Source: Zingiber officinale
Taxonomy: Eukaryota > Streptophyta > Magnoliopsida > Zingiberales > Zingiberaceae
Direction: 5' to 3'
Assembly: GCF_018446385.1 (NCBI RefSeq)
Contig: NC_056002.1
Span: forward strand, 29,684,636-29,748,635
Length of the DNA: 64,000 nt
In this document: piece after piece, positions 11,711 through 23,200 of the stretch
How the letters are laid out: each line of letters begins with the position of its first letter
How positions within the stretch are numbered: the first letter of the stretch is position 1
Notes under the pieces: generated by a model
The model's database searches: none
Told to the model about the DNA's origin: nothing
Seen by the model: only the letters and a program-made list of their open reading frames with translations
Made by a program: the position numbers and the translations under genes

Positions 11711-12299
11711 AGATGGAGGATCCAGACTAGCTGGCACCCCCAACTGAACTACCCGACAGGGTAACTGAACCTAATCTACCCGAAATGGGTAAAACAAGAG
11801 TAGATTACCCGGCAGGGTAGTTAAGGTTAGATTAAAATGGACTAGGTTTAACTTGACCCACAGTACTGGAGAAGTTTTTTGGATGATAGTACGTGAGGAA
11901 AGCTTGGGCATCGCATGTCTATGAAGATATGGCTTCGACCTGGTGCATTTGGCCAAGTGGAACTGACCGAAGCTACCCTTAAATGGATCCTAACTAGTTA
12001 GACAAAGGATTAGTATTAAGTTCAATGGGTAGGACTATTTGGGAAACCTCGAAGGCATGGTTACTTTAATGAGTTCCTTGTGGCTCACCATAGCCCAGAA
12101 GTTTATCCAAAGAACGCTTACTTGTTGAACCTAAAGCTAAACCTAAATCTAACACAAAGTTAAACCAGACCCTTAAATTCAACAATAATTCATCTCACAA
12201 TAATTATAGGGTTCCCTGATTGACAATTTAGATCGGATGAGATGACTAAGAAATTAAATTATGAAAATTGACTTGAAATTAAATCAAGTTAATTAACAA
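11711..12299 (+). other. SIRE-1 internal spacer, no coding content recognised
   Basis: About 590 bp of mixed composition between the two minisatellites. It carries short CTACCCGACAGGG-like repeats (11750-11825). Frames are interrupted and no Copia pol motif (protease DSG, integrase HHCC, RT YVDD) was found on either strand. Confidence 0.6.
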
Positions 12300-13030
12300 T
12301 TAAATTATCTTTAATTAACCAAAATTATTTTTAAAACTCAAATCTCAAAATTATTTTTTTTAAAACTCAATTTCAAAATTATTTTTAAAACACAATTTCA
12401 AAATTATTTTAAAACTCAATTTCAAAAATTATTTTAAAACTCAATTTCAAAATTATTTTAAAAATTCAATTTCAAAATTATTTTTAAAACTCAATTTCAA
12501 AATTATTTTTAAAACTCAATTTCAAAATTTTTTAAAACTTAATTTCAAAATTATTTTTAAAACTCAATTTCAAAATTATTTTAAAACTCAATTTCAAAAT
12601 TATTTTAAAAACTTAATTTCAAAATTATTTTAAAACTCAATTTCAAAATTATTTTCAAAATTATTTTTAAAACTCAACTTCAAAATTATTTTTAAAACTC
12701 AATTTCAAAATTATTTTAAAACTCAATTTCAAAATTGTTTTCAAAATTATTTGTAAAACTCAATTTCAAAATTATTTTTAAAACTCAATTTCAAAATATT
12801 TTTAAAACTCAATTTCAAAATTATTTTTAAAACTCAATTTCAAAATTATTTTTAAAACTCAATTAATTTTAAAACTCAATTTCAAAATTATTCTAAATCT
12901 CAATCTCAAAATTATTTTAAAACTCAAAGTCAAAATTAATTAAACTTATTTCAAATTTAAATTAATTAAAATCTTTTCAAAATTAATTAACTTTAAAATT
13001 ATTTTTTTTTCTCAAAATTAATTAACTTTA
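12300..13030 (+). repeat. AT-rich minisatellite B in SIRE-1
   Basis: About 25-27 tandem copies of a 23-27-bp unit AACTCAATTTCAAAATTATT with variable T/A runs. The block occupies the middle of the element in place of pol. It is followed by a (TA)n run (13102-13124). Confidence 0.88.
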
Positions 13031-13148
13031 AAATTATCTTTGTCAAAATATATTTAACCTAAATAAGGTAAAATATGTGTTGATTTAAAATTAATTCAAT
13101 TATATATATATATATATATATATTTTTTAGGGACACGTGGCACATGAA

Positions 13149-13372
13149 GGCGCCTCCCTCTAGGAGGAGGCGCCCTCAAGCAGCGGCGGGAAATTTCCCG
13201 CTGCCTACTTAAGGCGCCTTAAGGAACCCCTTAAGGCGCCTCCAAAGGCGCCCTAAAGAGCACTTACGGCGCCTTAAGCCTTCCCTTTTGCCACGAACAG
13301 AAGCGTTTTTCTCTGTTCGTGTTCGTGTTCTGCCGCAAGCCAACTTCTTCCAATTCCTCCAACCAAGGCGCC
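13149..13372 (+). promoter_or_regulatory. internal GGCGCC palindrome cluster upstream of extra ORF
   Basis: Seven exact GGCGCC sites (13149, 13169, 13213, 13235, 13247, 13268, 13367), most in the longer palindromic form AAGGCGCCTT, lie within 225 bp ending 34 bp before the ATG at 13406. The same motif clusters upstream of the transcription start in both LTRs of this element. A CACGTG element is at 13135. I infer a possible internal promoter; no TATA box is evident. Confidence 0.45.
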
Positions 13373-13405
13373 TTCTACCCATCTCCTTCCTCTTCATTCC
13401 TAGCT

Positions 13406-14722
13406 ATGCCTCCTAGGTATAACCTAAACTCTTTTCAATCAATTATTTCCTACATTCTTTGCTAGTTTTGCAATTTTTTCTTGTATAATGTCAACAATAG
13501 GAAGCGTCGTATTGTGGATTCCACACCAGCTAGGGCCCCTTCCACGGACCCTAAATTCCCCTCGGAACAACATAGGATAGATTTCACCAGGTTTACCTTT
13601 GAGTCTATTAAAACTAGATATATTGGTCGGGAGTTTCTGTCCCAATACTGTCAACCCATAATCCAGATGATAAACCACTATCATCTAGATAAACTGGTTG
13701 ACTGTACCACTACAGTCAACCAAGACTTGTGTGCCCAATTCTATCACAACCTTGAAAAGGTTGATGATAGTACCTATTCCACCAGAGTTGGTGGTACTAA
13801 CCTTCAGTTTACTCCCTCCCTACTTCGCACCAGCCTAGAGCTTAGGGAGTCTGAGTGTATATTCTTATGTTACCCTAGTAGGGACCTACCCTTTGGTGAT
13901 TCCTATTCCCACATTACTTTAGATGATATCTACATGCATTTCTTTGGGGAAGAGAGACCCTTGGGCCTGACCGAGTTCAGATCCACTCTTCTTCGTGTTC
14001 AGGATTATGCTATGTACAGAGTCCTGACAGCCTGCATACTACCCATCTCATCTCGAGACGTCTCGAAGATGCGACCGTCCCACTCGTTCTTTTTGTACGC
14101 CCTCAGCCAGCGCCTAGATATAGACATAGCCCTCCATATGTTTCATAACATTGTCCTTGCATCTAGTACAGTTACATCTGGAGTGGTTCATATGCCTTAC
14201 TGTCATATCCTGACTTAGATATTCTCCAGCTCTAGGATAGACATCACTAGAGGGGTACTCATCCCACTTACCATTTATGATGAGTTCGGTCAGCGTAGCC
14301 TTAGATTAGCAGGGGCAGAGGTCACTGCCGAGGGGATTCTGGCCTGGAAGGGCCGACCACCACCAGTTGCTGCCCCTGGTGCTCCAGAGGCCGAGGACGC
14401 ACCAGATGTGGATGAGGAGTGGCCCGATTTCCTGGAAGAGGACTTTTTCACAGATCCTTCCACCTCTGCTGGACCCTCCACCTCAGCTGGGCCTTCATCT
14501 TCAGCACCACTCTCTGTCGAGGACAGACTCACTCGACTCGAGGTCCAGACCACTCAGACGCGACGAGCTGTGCTAGATAGCCATCGCTTTCTTCGATCTA
14601 TGCGATCCGAGATGGTTGCTGGTTTCGCATCTCTCCGAGGCGAGATTCGACGTCAGGGACAGCCTCAGCCGCCACCCGAGCAGCCTCTAGCCGATCCTCC
14701 AACTGACGATCCACCTTCTTGA
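13406..14722 (+). pseudogene. spliced extra ORF of SIRE-1 (plant transposon-protein-like)
   Basis: Exon 1 is 13406-13416. An 84-bp intron (13417-13500) has GT..AG ends, and the join completes an Arg codon. Exon 2 runs 13501-14722 in one frame, broken only by a TAG at 14216-14218. The N-terminal ~240 residues (FPSEQHRIDFTRFTFESIK..., DLPFGDSYSHIT..., SHSFFLYALSQRLD) look like the uncharacterised 'putative plant transposon protein' domain found in extra ORFs of plant LTR elements. The C-terminal part is acidic, then Ser/Pro-rich (PSTSAGPSTSAGPSSSA), then a probable short coiled coil (DRLTRLEVQTTQTRR). No signal peptide or clear membrane anchor is visible, so an envelope role is not supported. 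Function unknown. Confidence 0.6.
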
Positions 14723-14887
14723 TTCTATTATGGACATGTCATTCACCTCTTGGATCTGCCTATCTTACTCATCTTTTGAAGTATCTTTTTAGATTGTATC
14801 TTGAAGTTGGTCATCTGATGTTTAGCTGTCTTTAATTAAGAACTTATATGTTTTGTTTTAGTATAATTTCAAAATAACCTTTAAATT

Positions 14888-14891
<4 letters not shown>

Positions 14892-14959
<68 letters not shown>
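14892..14959 (+). repeat. (TA)n microsatellite
   Basis: An uninterrupted TA dinucleotide run of about 68 bp, 170 bp after the stop of the extra ORF. Confidence 0.95.
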
Positions 14960-14961
<2 letters not shown>

Positions 14962-15733
14962 TATGTGTAGGTATCTCATTTTGTTTTTTTTCAAAATCTA
15001 GGAAAAATAGCTTTCAAAATTCCATTTTTTTTTTAGACTTTTCAAAAGTTGGACTTAGCCTAAGCTTACCCCCTAGAAATCATGTTCCCCTAGACTCAAA
15101 CCAGAGCATCTCACAAACACCTAGGTATACCTTGATTGTGGTTGAAAAACATAGAACGATGTGAGATGCATAGGGTACAGCCTGGACTCAAGAATGCTTA
15201 TATCTGTGCATCGATATGAGTCTGGGCGTTAAATACGCAATATACATCAATCAAGTTAAGTCTTCCAGCTCTAGTCAAATCTATCTGGACCAAATTGACT
15301 TAACTTGACTAACCATGTGAAAGTTGTTGCCCTGTAGGCGATCAGCAAGTAGCTAAAGGTTAGACAGTTGGTGAAGGATACTCAGTTTTCTGGTTAAGCA
15401 TGTTTTAATCTTTAGGGCTCTGATACCTCTTAAAGTCAATCTATTATACTTGACTCATGCTTGGACTTAAGGACTAACTAACTTCCTAAACCAAAATTTT
15501 TTAGCTACTTTGTTCCCTCCTAGCCATACAATTTTATAAGTATTGTTTAAAATTAAGTACCAATCTTTACTTTCAAAATCTTAAAACTTAGCTCACTTTG
15601 AGTTCTAACTTTGTAAATTCCTAAGTAAAGCACAATTTTGCAAAATTTAACTCATTGTTTTCAAAAAAAGTAAGAGTTATAATGTTGTTTAATCAAATGT
15701 CTATTTTTTTTGCTTAGTTTTTTGATATATGGC
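14960..15733 (+). other. SIRE-1 3' untranslated region
   Basis: Non-coding DNA between the TA repeat and the first polypurine tract. It carries recurrent AAGTTGGACTTAG/TTGACTTAACTTGAC-type short repeats. No coding motif recognised. Confidence 0.5.
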
Positions 15734-15991
15734 AAAGGGGGAGAATAGCAAATTCAAAAGTAGCAAATAGCAAATTCAAAAGTAGCAAATTCAAAACACT
15801 TCAAACTTAAAATAATGAGTATTAAAGGGGGAGCAACAGTTAAGGGGGAGCCTATACTTTAAATTCACATAATTTAATTTAGCAAAATTGCTAAGCGTGT
15901 GTTAAATGTGTTAATCTATTGTGTTAATATATTCGTTTGTGATATCTGTTTACTTGACCTTGAATTCGAGTTGCCATAATCAAAAAGGGGG
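15734..15991 (+). other. multiple polypurine tracts of SIRE-1
   Basis: Purine tracts AAAGGGGGAG at 15734-15743 and 15824-15833, AAGGGGGAG at 15842-15850 and AAAAAGGGGG at 15982-15991. The last lies four bases before the 3' LTR and is the likely plus-strand primer. Reiterated polypurine tracts are a known Sirevirus signature. Confidence 0.85.
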
Positions 15992-15995
15992 AAAT

Positions 15996-17239
15996 TGTTG
16001 GTGCGGGAAGCATCCGACGATCGAACTCCTGTTTTGATAATGGCAAAGGATTCAAAGTTAAGGTGTCCTTGTGATTTAACAAGTCTGCTTGAGCATTTCA
16101 GGAAAGTCCTAGCTGCGGTTAGGCAAAGGAAAAACCCTAGGGGGTGGTAACCCTAGGTCATAGGGGGTGGTAATCCTATGCGGAAAGTCTTGACAGGTCG
16201 ATGGCTTCAGGTAAAAGTCCTGGGGGGGGTAACCCTAGGTGGAAAGTCCTGGTGTCGCGAACCAGGTGAAAGACTGGACTAGCCAGGAAGCGGATGTTCA
16301 GCAGAAAGTCCAGAAGCGTCAAGTGCTGAGCAAAAGTCCAGTCGATCTGGAGGATCGCACTAACAACAGGTAAATCTCCTGAGTGGAGTAGGTGAGGACG
16401 CGTTCCCTGTAGAGGGAACAGTAGGCGTCGGGTCGACCTAGGGTTTCCGGTAGGAAATCCGAAGTCAGACCCGGACAGTCCGGAGACTGTCATAATATTC
16501 GTTATCATATTCATGCTGCTGGTTATGCTAACTTTGTGTTGCAGGATAGTTGTTTGGACTAACATGTCTTGCAGGTACAAAATAATGAAGTTTTCCCTCG
16601 GATGAACAGTGTCCGAGGCGCCTCCATGGAGCTTGGAGGCGCCTCGGGTGCAAAAGCTGACCTGGCTGCGAAGCATCAATGGAGGCGCCTTGAAGGGAGT
16701 ATAAGGCGCCTTGAGTAGGGTTTAAGGCGCCTTAAGTAGATGAAGTTCGACCAGTTTCAAGCTTGATCCACGCGGAGGACTCGGCAGCATGGAGGCGCCT
16801 TGAACAGCCTTCAAGGTGCCTTGAACACCCTTTATAAGGGGGCTTCGACCAGCACTTCAGATCATCAAGTTCCAGGTTGTCTTTCGTCAACGTGCTGCTA
16901 ACAAAACCATTCCGAAGTGCTGCTGCAAAATTCCGACGACCCGGAGCTCTGCTTTCTTCTTCTTTAAGTTGTCGGTATAAAGTTGTTATAATACTTTCAT
17001 TGTAATTAGTTTGTAATTCTTATCGAGCTTATAGTTGTTGCCCACCGAAAGCGATCAAGGATCGCGGGCCTTTGAGTAGGAGTCACCTTAGGCTCCGAAC
17101 GAAGTAAATCCCTGTGTGTCTCTGTGTTAATTTTTATTCAGCTGCATTTTAATTACTCCGATAGTTTTTCGATAATCGTACGAAATAGCCATGAGCGCTA
17201 TTCACCCCCCCCCCCCCTCTAGCGCTTCTCGATCCAACA
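15996..17239 (+). repeat. 3' LTR of SIRE-1
   Basis: The LTR is 1244 bp, TGTTGG...CCAACA, followed by the CATAA duplication. It matches the 5' LTR closely, apart from scattered transitions, a shorter G run, a C run near 17205 and an extra ~23 bp at 16905-16927. Six exact GGCGCC sites occur at 16617-16799. Confidence 0.9.
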
Positions 17240-17244
17240 CATAA

Positions 17245-18436
17245 AAGGAAAGTTTTCAACAAAATAAAAACTTCCTTTTATTTCCTTTTATGACTGATCT
17301 AAAAAAGGAAAGTTTTATATTAAAATCATCCTTTTAAAACCTTTTAATGGATCTCTATAAAAGGAAAGATTTTACAAAATAAAACTTCCTTTTGAATTCA
17401 ATGTGGCCGGCCACCCTTGCTTGGGCTCCAAGCTAGGGCCGACCACAACTTGAACCCATCTAACCTTGGTTTGGCCGGCCCTAGCTTGGAGCTCCAAGCT
17501 TGGCTTGGCCGGCCACCTTAAGGTGGGTAAGAAGTTATGTTTGGGTGGATATAAGACTTTATAAATAAGAGGCTAAAATAGGGACCGAGAGGAGGAATTG
17601 GTTTTGGTCTCCCGATGAGCTTGAGCTTCCCGTGTTCGCCTCGAACACCCAACTCAAGTTCATCAATAATATCTCATTCCACTAAAGAGTTATTATTGCA
17701 CTACCACACCAATCCCATATTACTACATGAGCTCTTTCTTATCATGAGTGTGTTTAAGATATCGAATGTCCACTAATTAAATGAGTTATTGACAACTCAC
17801 TTAATTAATATTTAGCTCCAAGAGTAGTATCACACAACCTTATTGTCATGTCAGACTAAGTCCACCTGCAGGGTTTACATGACAATCCTTATGAGCTCCT
17901 CAAGAGGACATCACCAACCTAGATCACTGGGACACAGTTTCATTCTATAATCAACAACACACCATATCAATAATATCATTTCCCAACTTATCGTGCCTAT
18001 TGATTTAATGAACTAAATCTCACCCTTTGATAAATTAAAGAAATAAATATTAAGTATATGTGTTTGTTATTATATCATGATTAAGAGTACATACTTCTAT
18101 AATAACAGAGGCATTGTTATTTTATATAGTCAGTATAAAAAGATATTACCTCAATTGGTCCTGCTCAATACACTCATAGTGTACTAGTGTAATTTATTAG
18201 TCAAGATAAACTAATACCTATTACACTACAACTACTCCAATGGTTTGTCCCATTCCATCTTGGTTGTGAGCAACTGTTTATAATTTATAAGGATCTGATA
18301 ACATGATCTTCTCACACCATGTTATCTATAATATAAATTAAATGGACAACTACACTTAGTATAAATGTAGGTATTTGACCAATGTGATTCTTATATGTTT
18401 ATACAAAAAGCTAGACTTTTATTATACACTCTAAAA
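17245..18436 (-). repeat. Copia-A 5' LTR, piece 2
   Basis: It continues the LTR interrupted at 8160. It holds the AAAGGAAAG tract, GGCCGGCCACC segments, and CCCAACTCAAGTTCATCAATAA and TATTACATGAGCTC-like blocks, all present in the same order in the solo LTR at 49667-51972. The outer end reads TATACACTCTAAAA where the solo copy has the regular CA end, so the terminus at about 18436 looks mutated. Confidence 0.8.
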
Positions 18437-19540
18437 AAACTTCCTCATTTCATGCCAACTCTCTGATGGATTTTATGGCCGCCAAGTGTCCAATCAATTT
18501 TTGACCCACTTAGACTTTCTCTTTGCCAATTGGACTTTCGATCACCAAATGTGATCCTCCTTAATCCACTTGAAATTTTCTATTGTCTAAGCTCAGTTAT
18601 GATTTTCTTTTGCCAACGTGCTCCTTTACTTAACCGCAATTAGAACTTTACTTTTGCCAACGTGCGGTTCTGCTTGACCCACTTGGATTTTCCTTTACCT
18701 AACCACAGTTAAGATTTTCCTTTGTCAACGTGTGGTCTTCCTTGACCTACTTAAATTTTTCTTTACCTAACTGTAGTTAGGACTTTACCTTTCCCTAATC
18801 ATAGAGTTAGGACTTTGTCCTTGCCTAACCCTCAAGTTAGAATTTTATCTTGTCTAACCTCAGTTAAGACTTTCCAGTTAAGTATTCGGTCCTCCATAAC
18901 CTACTTAATTTTTCTCTCATACATTATCAAGTATCTGATCAATCTTAATCTACTTGACTTCTACTTCACATATTGTTTAAACATTGAACATTAAACTTGA
19001 ATTCATTCGAGCTTAATCAAATTGGTCAGACTTGACCCAATGATGATTGCATCAATAATCTTTTGACGATTATAATAATTATAATTTCATAATTACTCAA
19101 GCGTAACTTTTACAGTATTATAACCCTTATAATTTGATAGTTGCTATCATGGAAACTTGTCCTGTTTATATAATTAGTCGAAAGATTTTGATTTAAAATT
19201 TAATACATATGGTATGGTGAGAGATAATATAATATCGAGCAGTATATCTATATCATTTATGAAGATGAAATGCGACCCTTTTTAATAACAAATAAAGTTG
19301 TATATTAAAAAAAAACATCAATTCATTTTTGTCTTAAAATGAAAGGGGAATAAAGAAAGTAAGTGATGTTTGCGTAAGAGTATAATTTAATTAAAAATTA
19401 TTATAATCACTTTTTATCGAAAGTCAATTGAAACAATTAGAAAAAATGAAGTAGTTATATGAATTTAGATATCCACATTTTTTATCCTGTCTGTCTGAAA
19501 ATTTACGAGATAAAATGTTGGGTGATGATGAGGGGGTGGT
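18437..19540. other. degraded repeat DNA, possible old Sirevirus LTR fragment
   Basis: At 18530-18960 short phrases such as TTTACCTAACC...AGTTAGGACTTT and CCAACGTGCGGT recur every 40-60 bp. On the minus strand they resemble the start of the SIRE-1 LTR (AAAGTCCTAGCTGCGGTTAGG). The rest, to 19540, is AT-rich with no recognisable feature. Low confidence. Confidence 0.35.
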
Positions 19541-19549
19541 GGTAAATAG

Positions 19550-20424
19550 TGACTCTGATGCTGATGAACAGAAGAGGATCCGAGAAAATTATAACGGACC
19601 TCACAAGTGCCTAAATGTAGAACGATAGATCCAAGAAAATCAAAGCGGATCTATGAATAATACCTCGCAAAAAAGAACTCCGGCGAGGTGACTCCGTGGA
19701 CCGGCCAAAGCTTGGCAATCCAATAGTGATCTCGTCTTCCTGCACACAATGAGGCCAACCGACAAAGCGTTAATGACCTAAGACCGGGGTGAGAATCCCT
19801 GGCTAGGCCCTCCGACACTCAAGTTAGTCTCCGGCGAGAAGAAGAAGTAGTATGGAAGACGATGAAAATTAGGGTTTGATTCTGATGCAATGCGTATGTT
19901 TACATACCTTGCCAGTGGAGAGAATTCCTCTTTTTATTCCACCTCATCTAACCTCCACATTCATGAGGTGGGCCCCGGTTTGTTAAAGTTTGTTAAGAGA
20001 TGACGTAAGCCAAAACTGCAATAATAGTTTAAGAAATCTTTTTCTTACCCCAGATGTACCTTCTTTGTCGTTTAGCATACTTGCGGAGAATTCTAGAAGA
20101 TATTTGTAGCCAAATTGATTAAGTTGTCGTATGATTACACATTGTTATAGTTTACCTGTTACATATGTTTGGTTAGTCACATAAGCTCATTTTGCATATA
20201 TGAGGAATATCTTCTGTTGGTACTAGTCTCGGTCGGTGTTTTGTACTAGATCGGTTATTTATGTACGACTAGAACTTTATTAAAATCTGGTAAGGTGGAA
20301 AATCTTTATGTTCAATCTATTCCTCATACTCGACTTGTCTATCGAACTCGGACGGTCATACCTTGCCGACCGAGATTGATCGGTCGGACATATAAAGGCA
20401 CCCTTGCCCTTCAACTCTTCCTTC
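19550..20424 (-). repeat. degraded Tat-type LTR, piece 1
   Basis: The minus strand carries the R/U5 block CTAACTTGAGTGTCGGAGGG (19827-19808), a CCGG-rich segment and a mini-promoter region near 19930-19990, in the same order as the LTR at 2961-3763. It is split by the Tekay-type solo LTR and resumes at 24265. No PBS or gag is recognisable beside it. Confidence 0.6.
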
Positions 20425-21209
20425 TGTAACACCCACTAAGCTTTTAAGATAAGCATATGAATGTAGGATTTTGCCTTAGAAAAATAAAAGGAAGTGGGTT
20501 GAAGCAAAAAGAAATAAAATGAAATAAAAAGAAAAGGAGGTCAAGGATTGAACCTTGAACCTCTTATATTATAACTTAGAGAATTAATTAGTAGAAACCA
20601 ATTGGGATAGAGAGAAGATATTGATAGCAAAGGAGGGAAACTCATGATAAGGGTGAGAGTAAAAGAAAACAAGAAAAGAGCAAGAGAAAGGCAACTTGCC
20701 TTCCTTCCTTCTCTCCCTCTTTCTCTCTTCTCTTGCCGAAAATAAAAGAGGCTAATTAAGGGGATTCATTCCCCCTTATTTCACCATGAATGATGAGGAT
20801 AAATAAATAAATAAAAATAAAAAGAAAATAGAAAAAAAAAAGCTAAGGGAGAAGGAAAGCAAAAACTAATTTTGCTACTTCTTCCTCCTTAACATAAAAG
20901 GGAGCAAGTAAAGAGAAGAATTCTAATTTTTCTCTCATTTCTCTCATTCTTCCCTCTCCCTCACCGAGAACCTCAGTCCTCTCTCCTCCATCTTCGGCCC
21001 CAAGCCAAGGTTTTCTCCTAAGAAAGCCTAAGATACAAGGAGGACTTAGCAAGGGAATCAAGGAAAGGGAACTAGAAGAAGAGGCTACTTCTTCCATCAC
21101 CATACCTTAGATCCACAAGCGAAAAGGATGTAAGCTTCCCCTCACCTGTGGTACAAGACTTTTTTATGTGATTTTCGGATTTTATGAGGATTAGAAACCT
21201 AGAATAGAA

Positions 21210-22800
21210 TTTAAGAAAAATTCGGCCAAAGAAGAGTTTTCAAATCTAGGAAGGTTTAAATAAGTCCTCATTTCATAATATTTTTTCTATGCTATGTAGG
21301 AAGGTTTTCCTTCATGTTTTTATACCTATATGATGCTTGGTCAGAGGAGTACCTAACCCTAGAATTTCGGCCAAAAATATTTTAAAGAGGTTAGGGAAAT
21401 CATTGTTTAACCAAACTAGTACAAGATTCCCTCCATGAATTACTAAGGATCTTTTATTGGTTTTTCTTGCTTGAAAGTTACTTGGAACCAAAGGAAATCC
21501 CCTCATATGTTTCGTCCAAGAAAAGAGCTTAGGGTTAGGAAGACCTTTAAATTTAAGTAACCATGTTTATATGATAGAATATAGAGTTCTCTTAAAGAAT
21601 TGCATGTTGAATATTGCTAGAAATTCATGAACTCTCCATTAAGATTTTCGGCCATGTTAAGATGGATAGCTTAGGAAAGCTTAAACAAAATTTTAACATG
21701 CTCAAGACCTCTGTGATATTAAGATATGAAAGTGGTTTAATGCTCTCATGCTTAATTAGGGTATAGAGAATTTAGTTACATGATATATGACTTGTAAGGT
21801 CACAAGGGTCCTAGCTTGTTTATGAATCAAATTTGTATATGATGTTCTTAGTAATTTTTGCCATGAAACTTACTTAGGTTTTCCATGCTTTAGGCCACTT
21901 AAAACCTAGTTTAGAGAATGGTAAGTTTCGGCCATGAGGAAAAATAAAAGAAAAAGGAAAGAAACCTAGGAAGCCTAAGACACAATGCACATGCATGTTT
22001 ATTATGCTTGTCTTTATACATGCTATGAAACTTGTATGACTTCCTATGCTTTTAGGCTATTTGAAGCAAAGTTAACCACTGATGGGTCTCGGCCAAGTAG
22101 GGTTTAAATGACCTAGAGGCCTTAGAATTGAAACCAATTGTGTTAAAAATGCTTCTTATGGAAATATGATAATGTGTTGATTGTGTCACATGCTTGTATA
22201 ATTTTTCCATGACCTAAATGGACCATTGTAGGTCTCGGCCATGAAAGGATAGATGCCCTAGAAACCCTAGAACGAAAATTAAATATGCTCATGTCACTCT
22301 ACATGAAATATGATAAGTAGAAAGCCAAAGTTCTCATGCTATATGTTGCTTAATGACCTAAAATGAGGCTAGGGTAAGTTTCGGCCATACCCTTTGTATG
22401 ATACCTTATTATGAATTTATACAAGATGTTAGTTCAAGTTCACATGCTTGTATGCTTGTTTTTAGCTCTAATGAATACTTGTGAAATTTTGGCCATGACA
22501 TATGTTAAGGGCTTGAAGAACTTAGGAATTAGCTCAAATATGATTACTATGTTACTTGGAAGAAAAATGCTATAAATATGGTTTAAGGTTTCCATGCTTT
22601 CATGACATTTGGGACCTTGTTTCACACCTGATAAGGTTCGGCCACATGAAGTTTAGGGACTTGGAGAACTTAGAAACCAAGTTAATCATGCTTATAATGC
22701 TTCCTATGAAATTGAGGTGATGATAATTTAGGTTCCACATGCTTGGAGGTTATTTTTTCCTAAATTGAGATCTAAGGGGGTTCGGCCATGATAAGAACCC
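21210..22800 (+). repeat. ~145-bp degenerate tandem repeats inside the Tekay solo LTR
   Basis: The phrase TTTCGGCCATG (or TCTCGGCCAAG variants) recurs at about 21221, 21366, 21511, 21647, 21927, 22087, 22233, 22379, 22487, 22637 and 22781. The common spacing is 144-150 bp. Each unit also carries CCTAGAAACC/TTAGGAA and an ATGCTT phrase. Units have diverged strongly. Confidence 0.7.
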
Positions 22801-22914
22801 AAGGGATTAGGAAACTTAGAACTCAAGTTAACTATGTTACCATGTTTCTTATGATAGTATAATCACATGATACACCCTTATGCTTAAACATGTATGCTTG
22901 TGATTCATACTTTC

Positions 22915-23200
22915 CATGATATGATATGTGCTAGAAATATGCATGCTTTTATGATATGCTATGTGGATAGAAATATGCATGCTTTTATGATATGCTATGT
23001 GGTGAAAATATGCATGCTTTTATGACATGATGTATGCCTAAGTGATGCATACCTTTATGATATGATGTATGCCTAAGTGATGCATACTTTTATGACATGA
23101 TGTATGCCTAAGTGATGCATACTTTTATGATATGATGTATGCCTAAGTGATGCATACTTTTATGATATGATGTGTGCCTAAGTGATGCATGCCCTTATGA
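22915..23200 (+). repeat. 35-bp tandem repeats inside the Tekay solo LTR
   Basis: At least four well-conserved units TATGATATGATGTATGCCTA + AGTGATGCATACTTT, period 35 bp, lie at 23010-23190. They are preceded by related units with ATATGCATGCTTTTATGAT (22925-23030). Confidence 0.85.

Larger units (their letters stand above)
8161..17239 (+). mobile_element. SIRE-1: Sirevirus-type Copia element lacking pol
   Basis: A complete 9079-bp insertion bounded by perfect 5-bp duplications CATAA (8156-8160 and 17240-17244). It consists of a 5' LTR (8161-9378), gag (9610-11284), AT-rich minisatellites (11285-11710 and 12300-13030), a spliced extra ORF (13406-14722), a TA microsatellite, four polypurine tracts (15734-15991) and a 3' LTR (15996-17239). 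The UBN2-type gag, the CCHC knuckle, the multiple AAAGGGGGAG tracts and the palindrome-rich LTR indicate the Sirevirus lineage. No protease, integrase, RT or RNase H motif is seen, so it must have moved with enzymes supplied in trans. The two LTRs differ by scattered transitions and small indels. Confidence 0.88.

Noticed and set aside
13406-14722. Extra SIRE-1 ORF as an envelope gene
   Set aside because: No signal peptide, membrane anchor or envelope-like feature is visible; I keep it as function unknown.
22915-23200. Regular short repeats suggesting a CRISPR-like array
   Set aside because: Units are head-to-tail without unique spacers, inside a plant LTR; an ordinary minisatellite.
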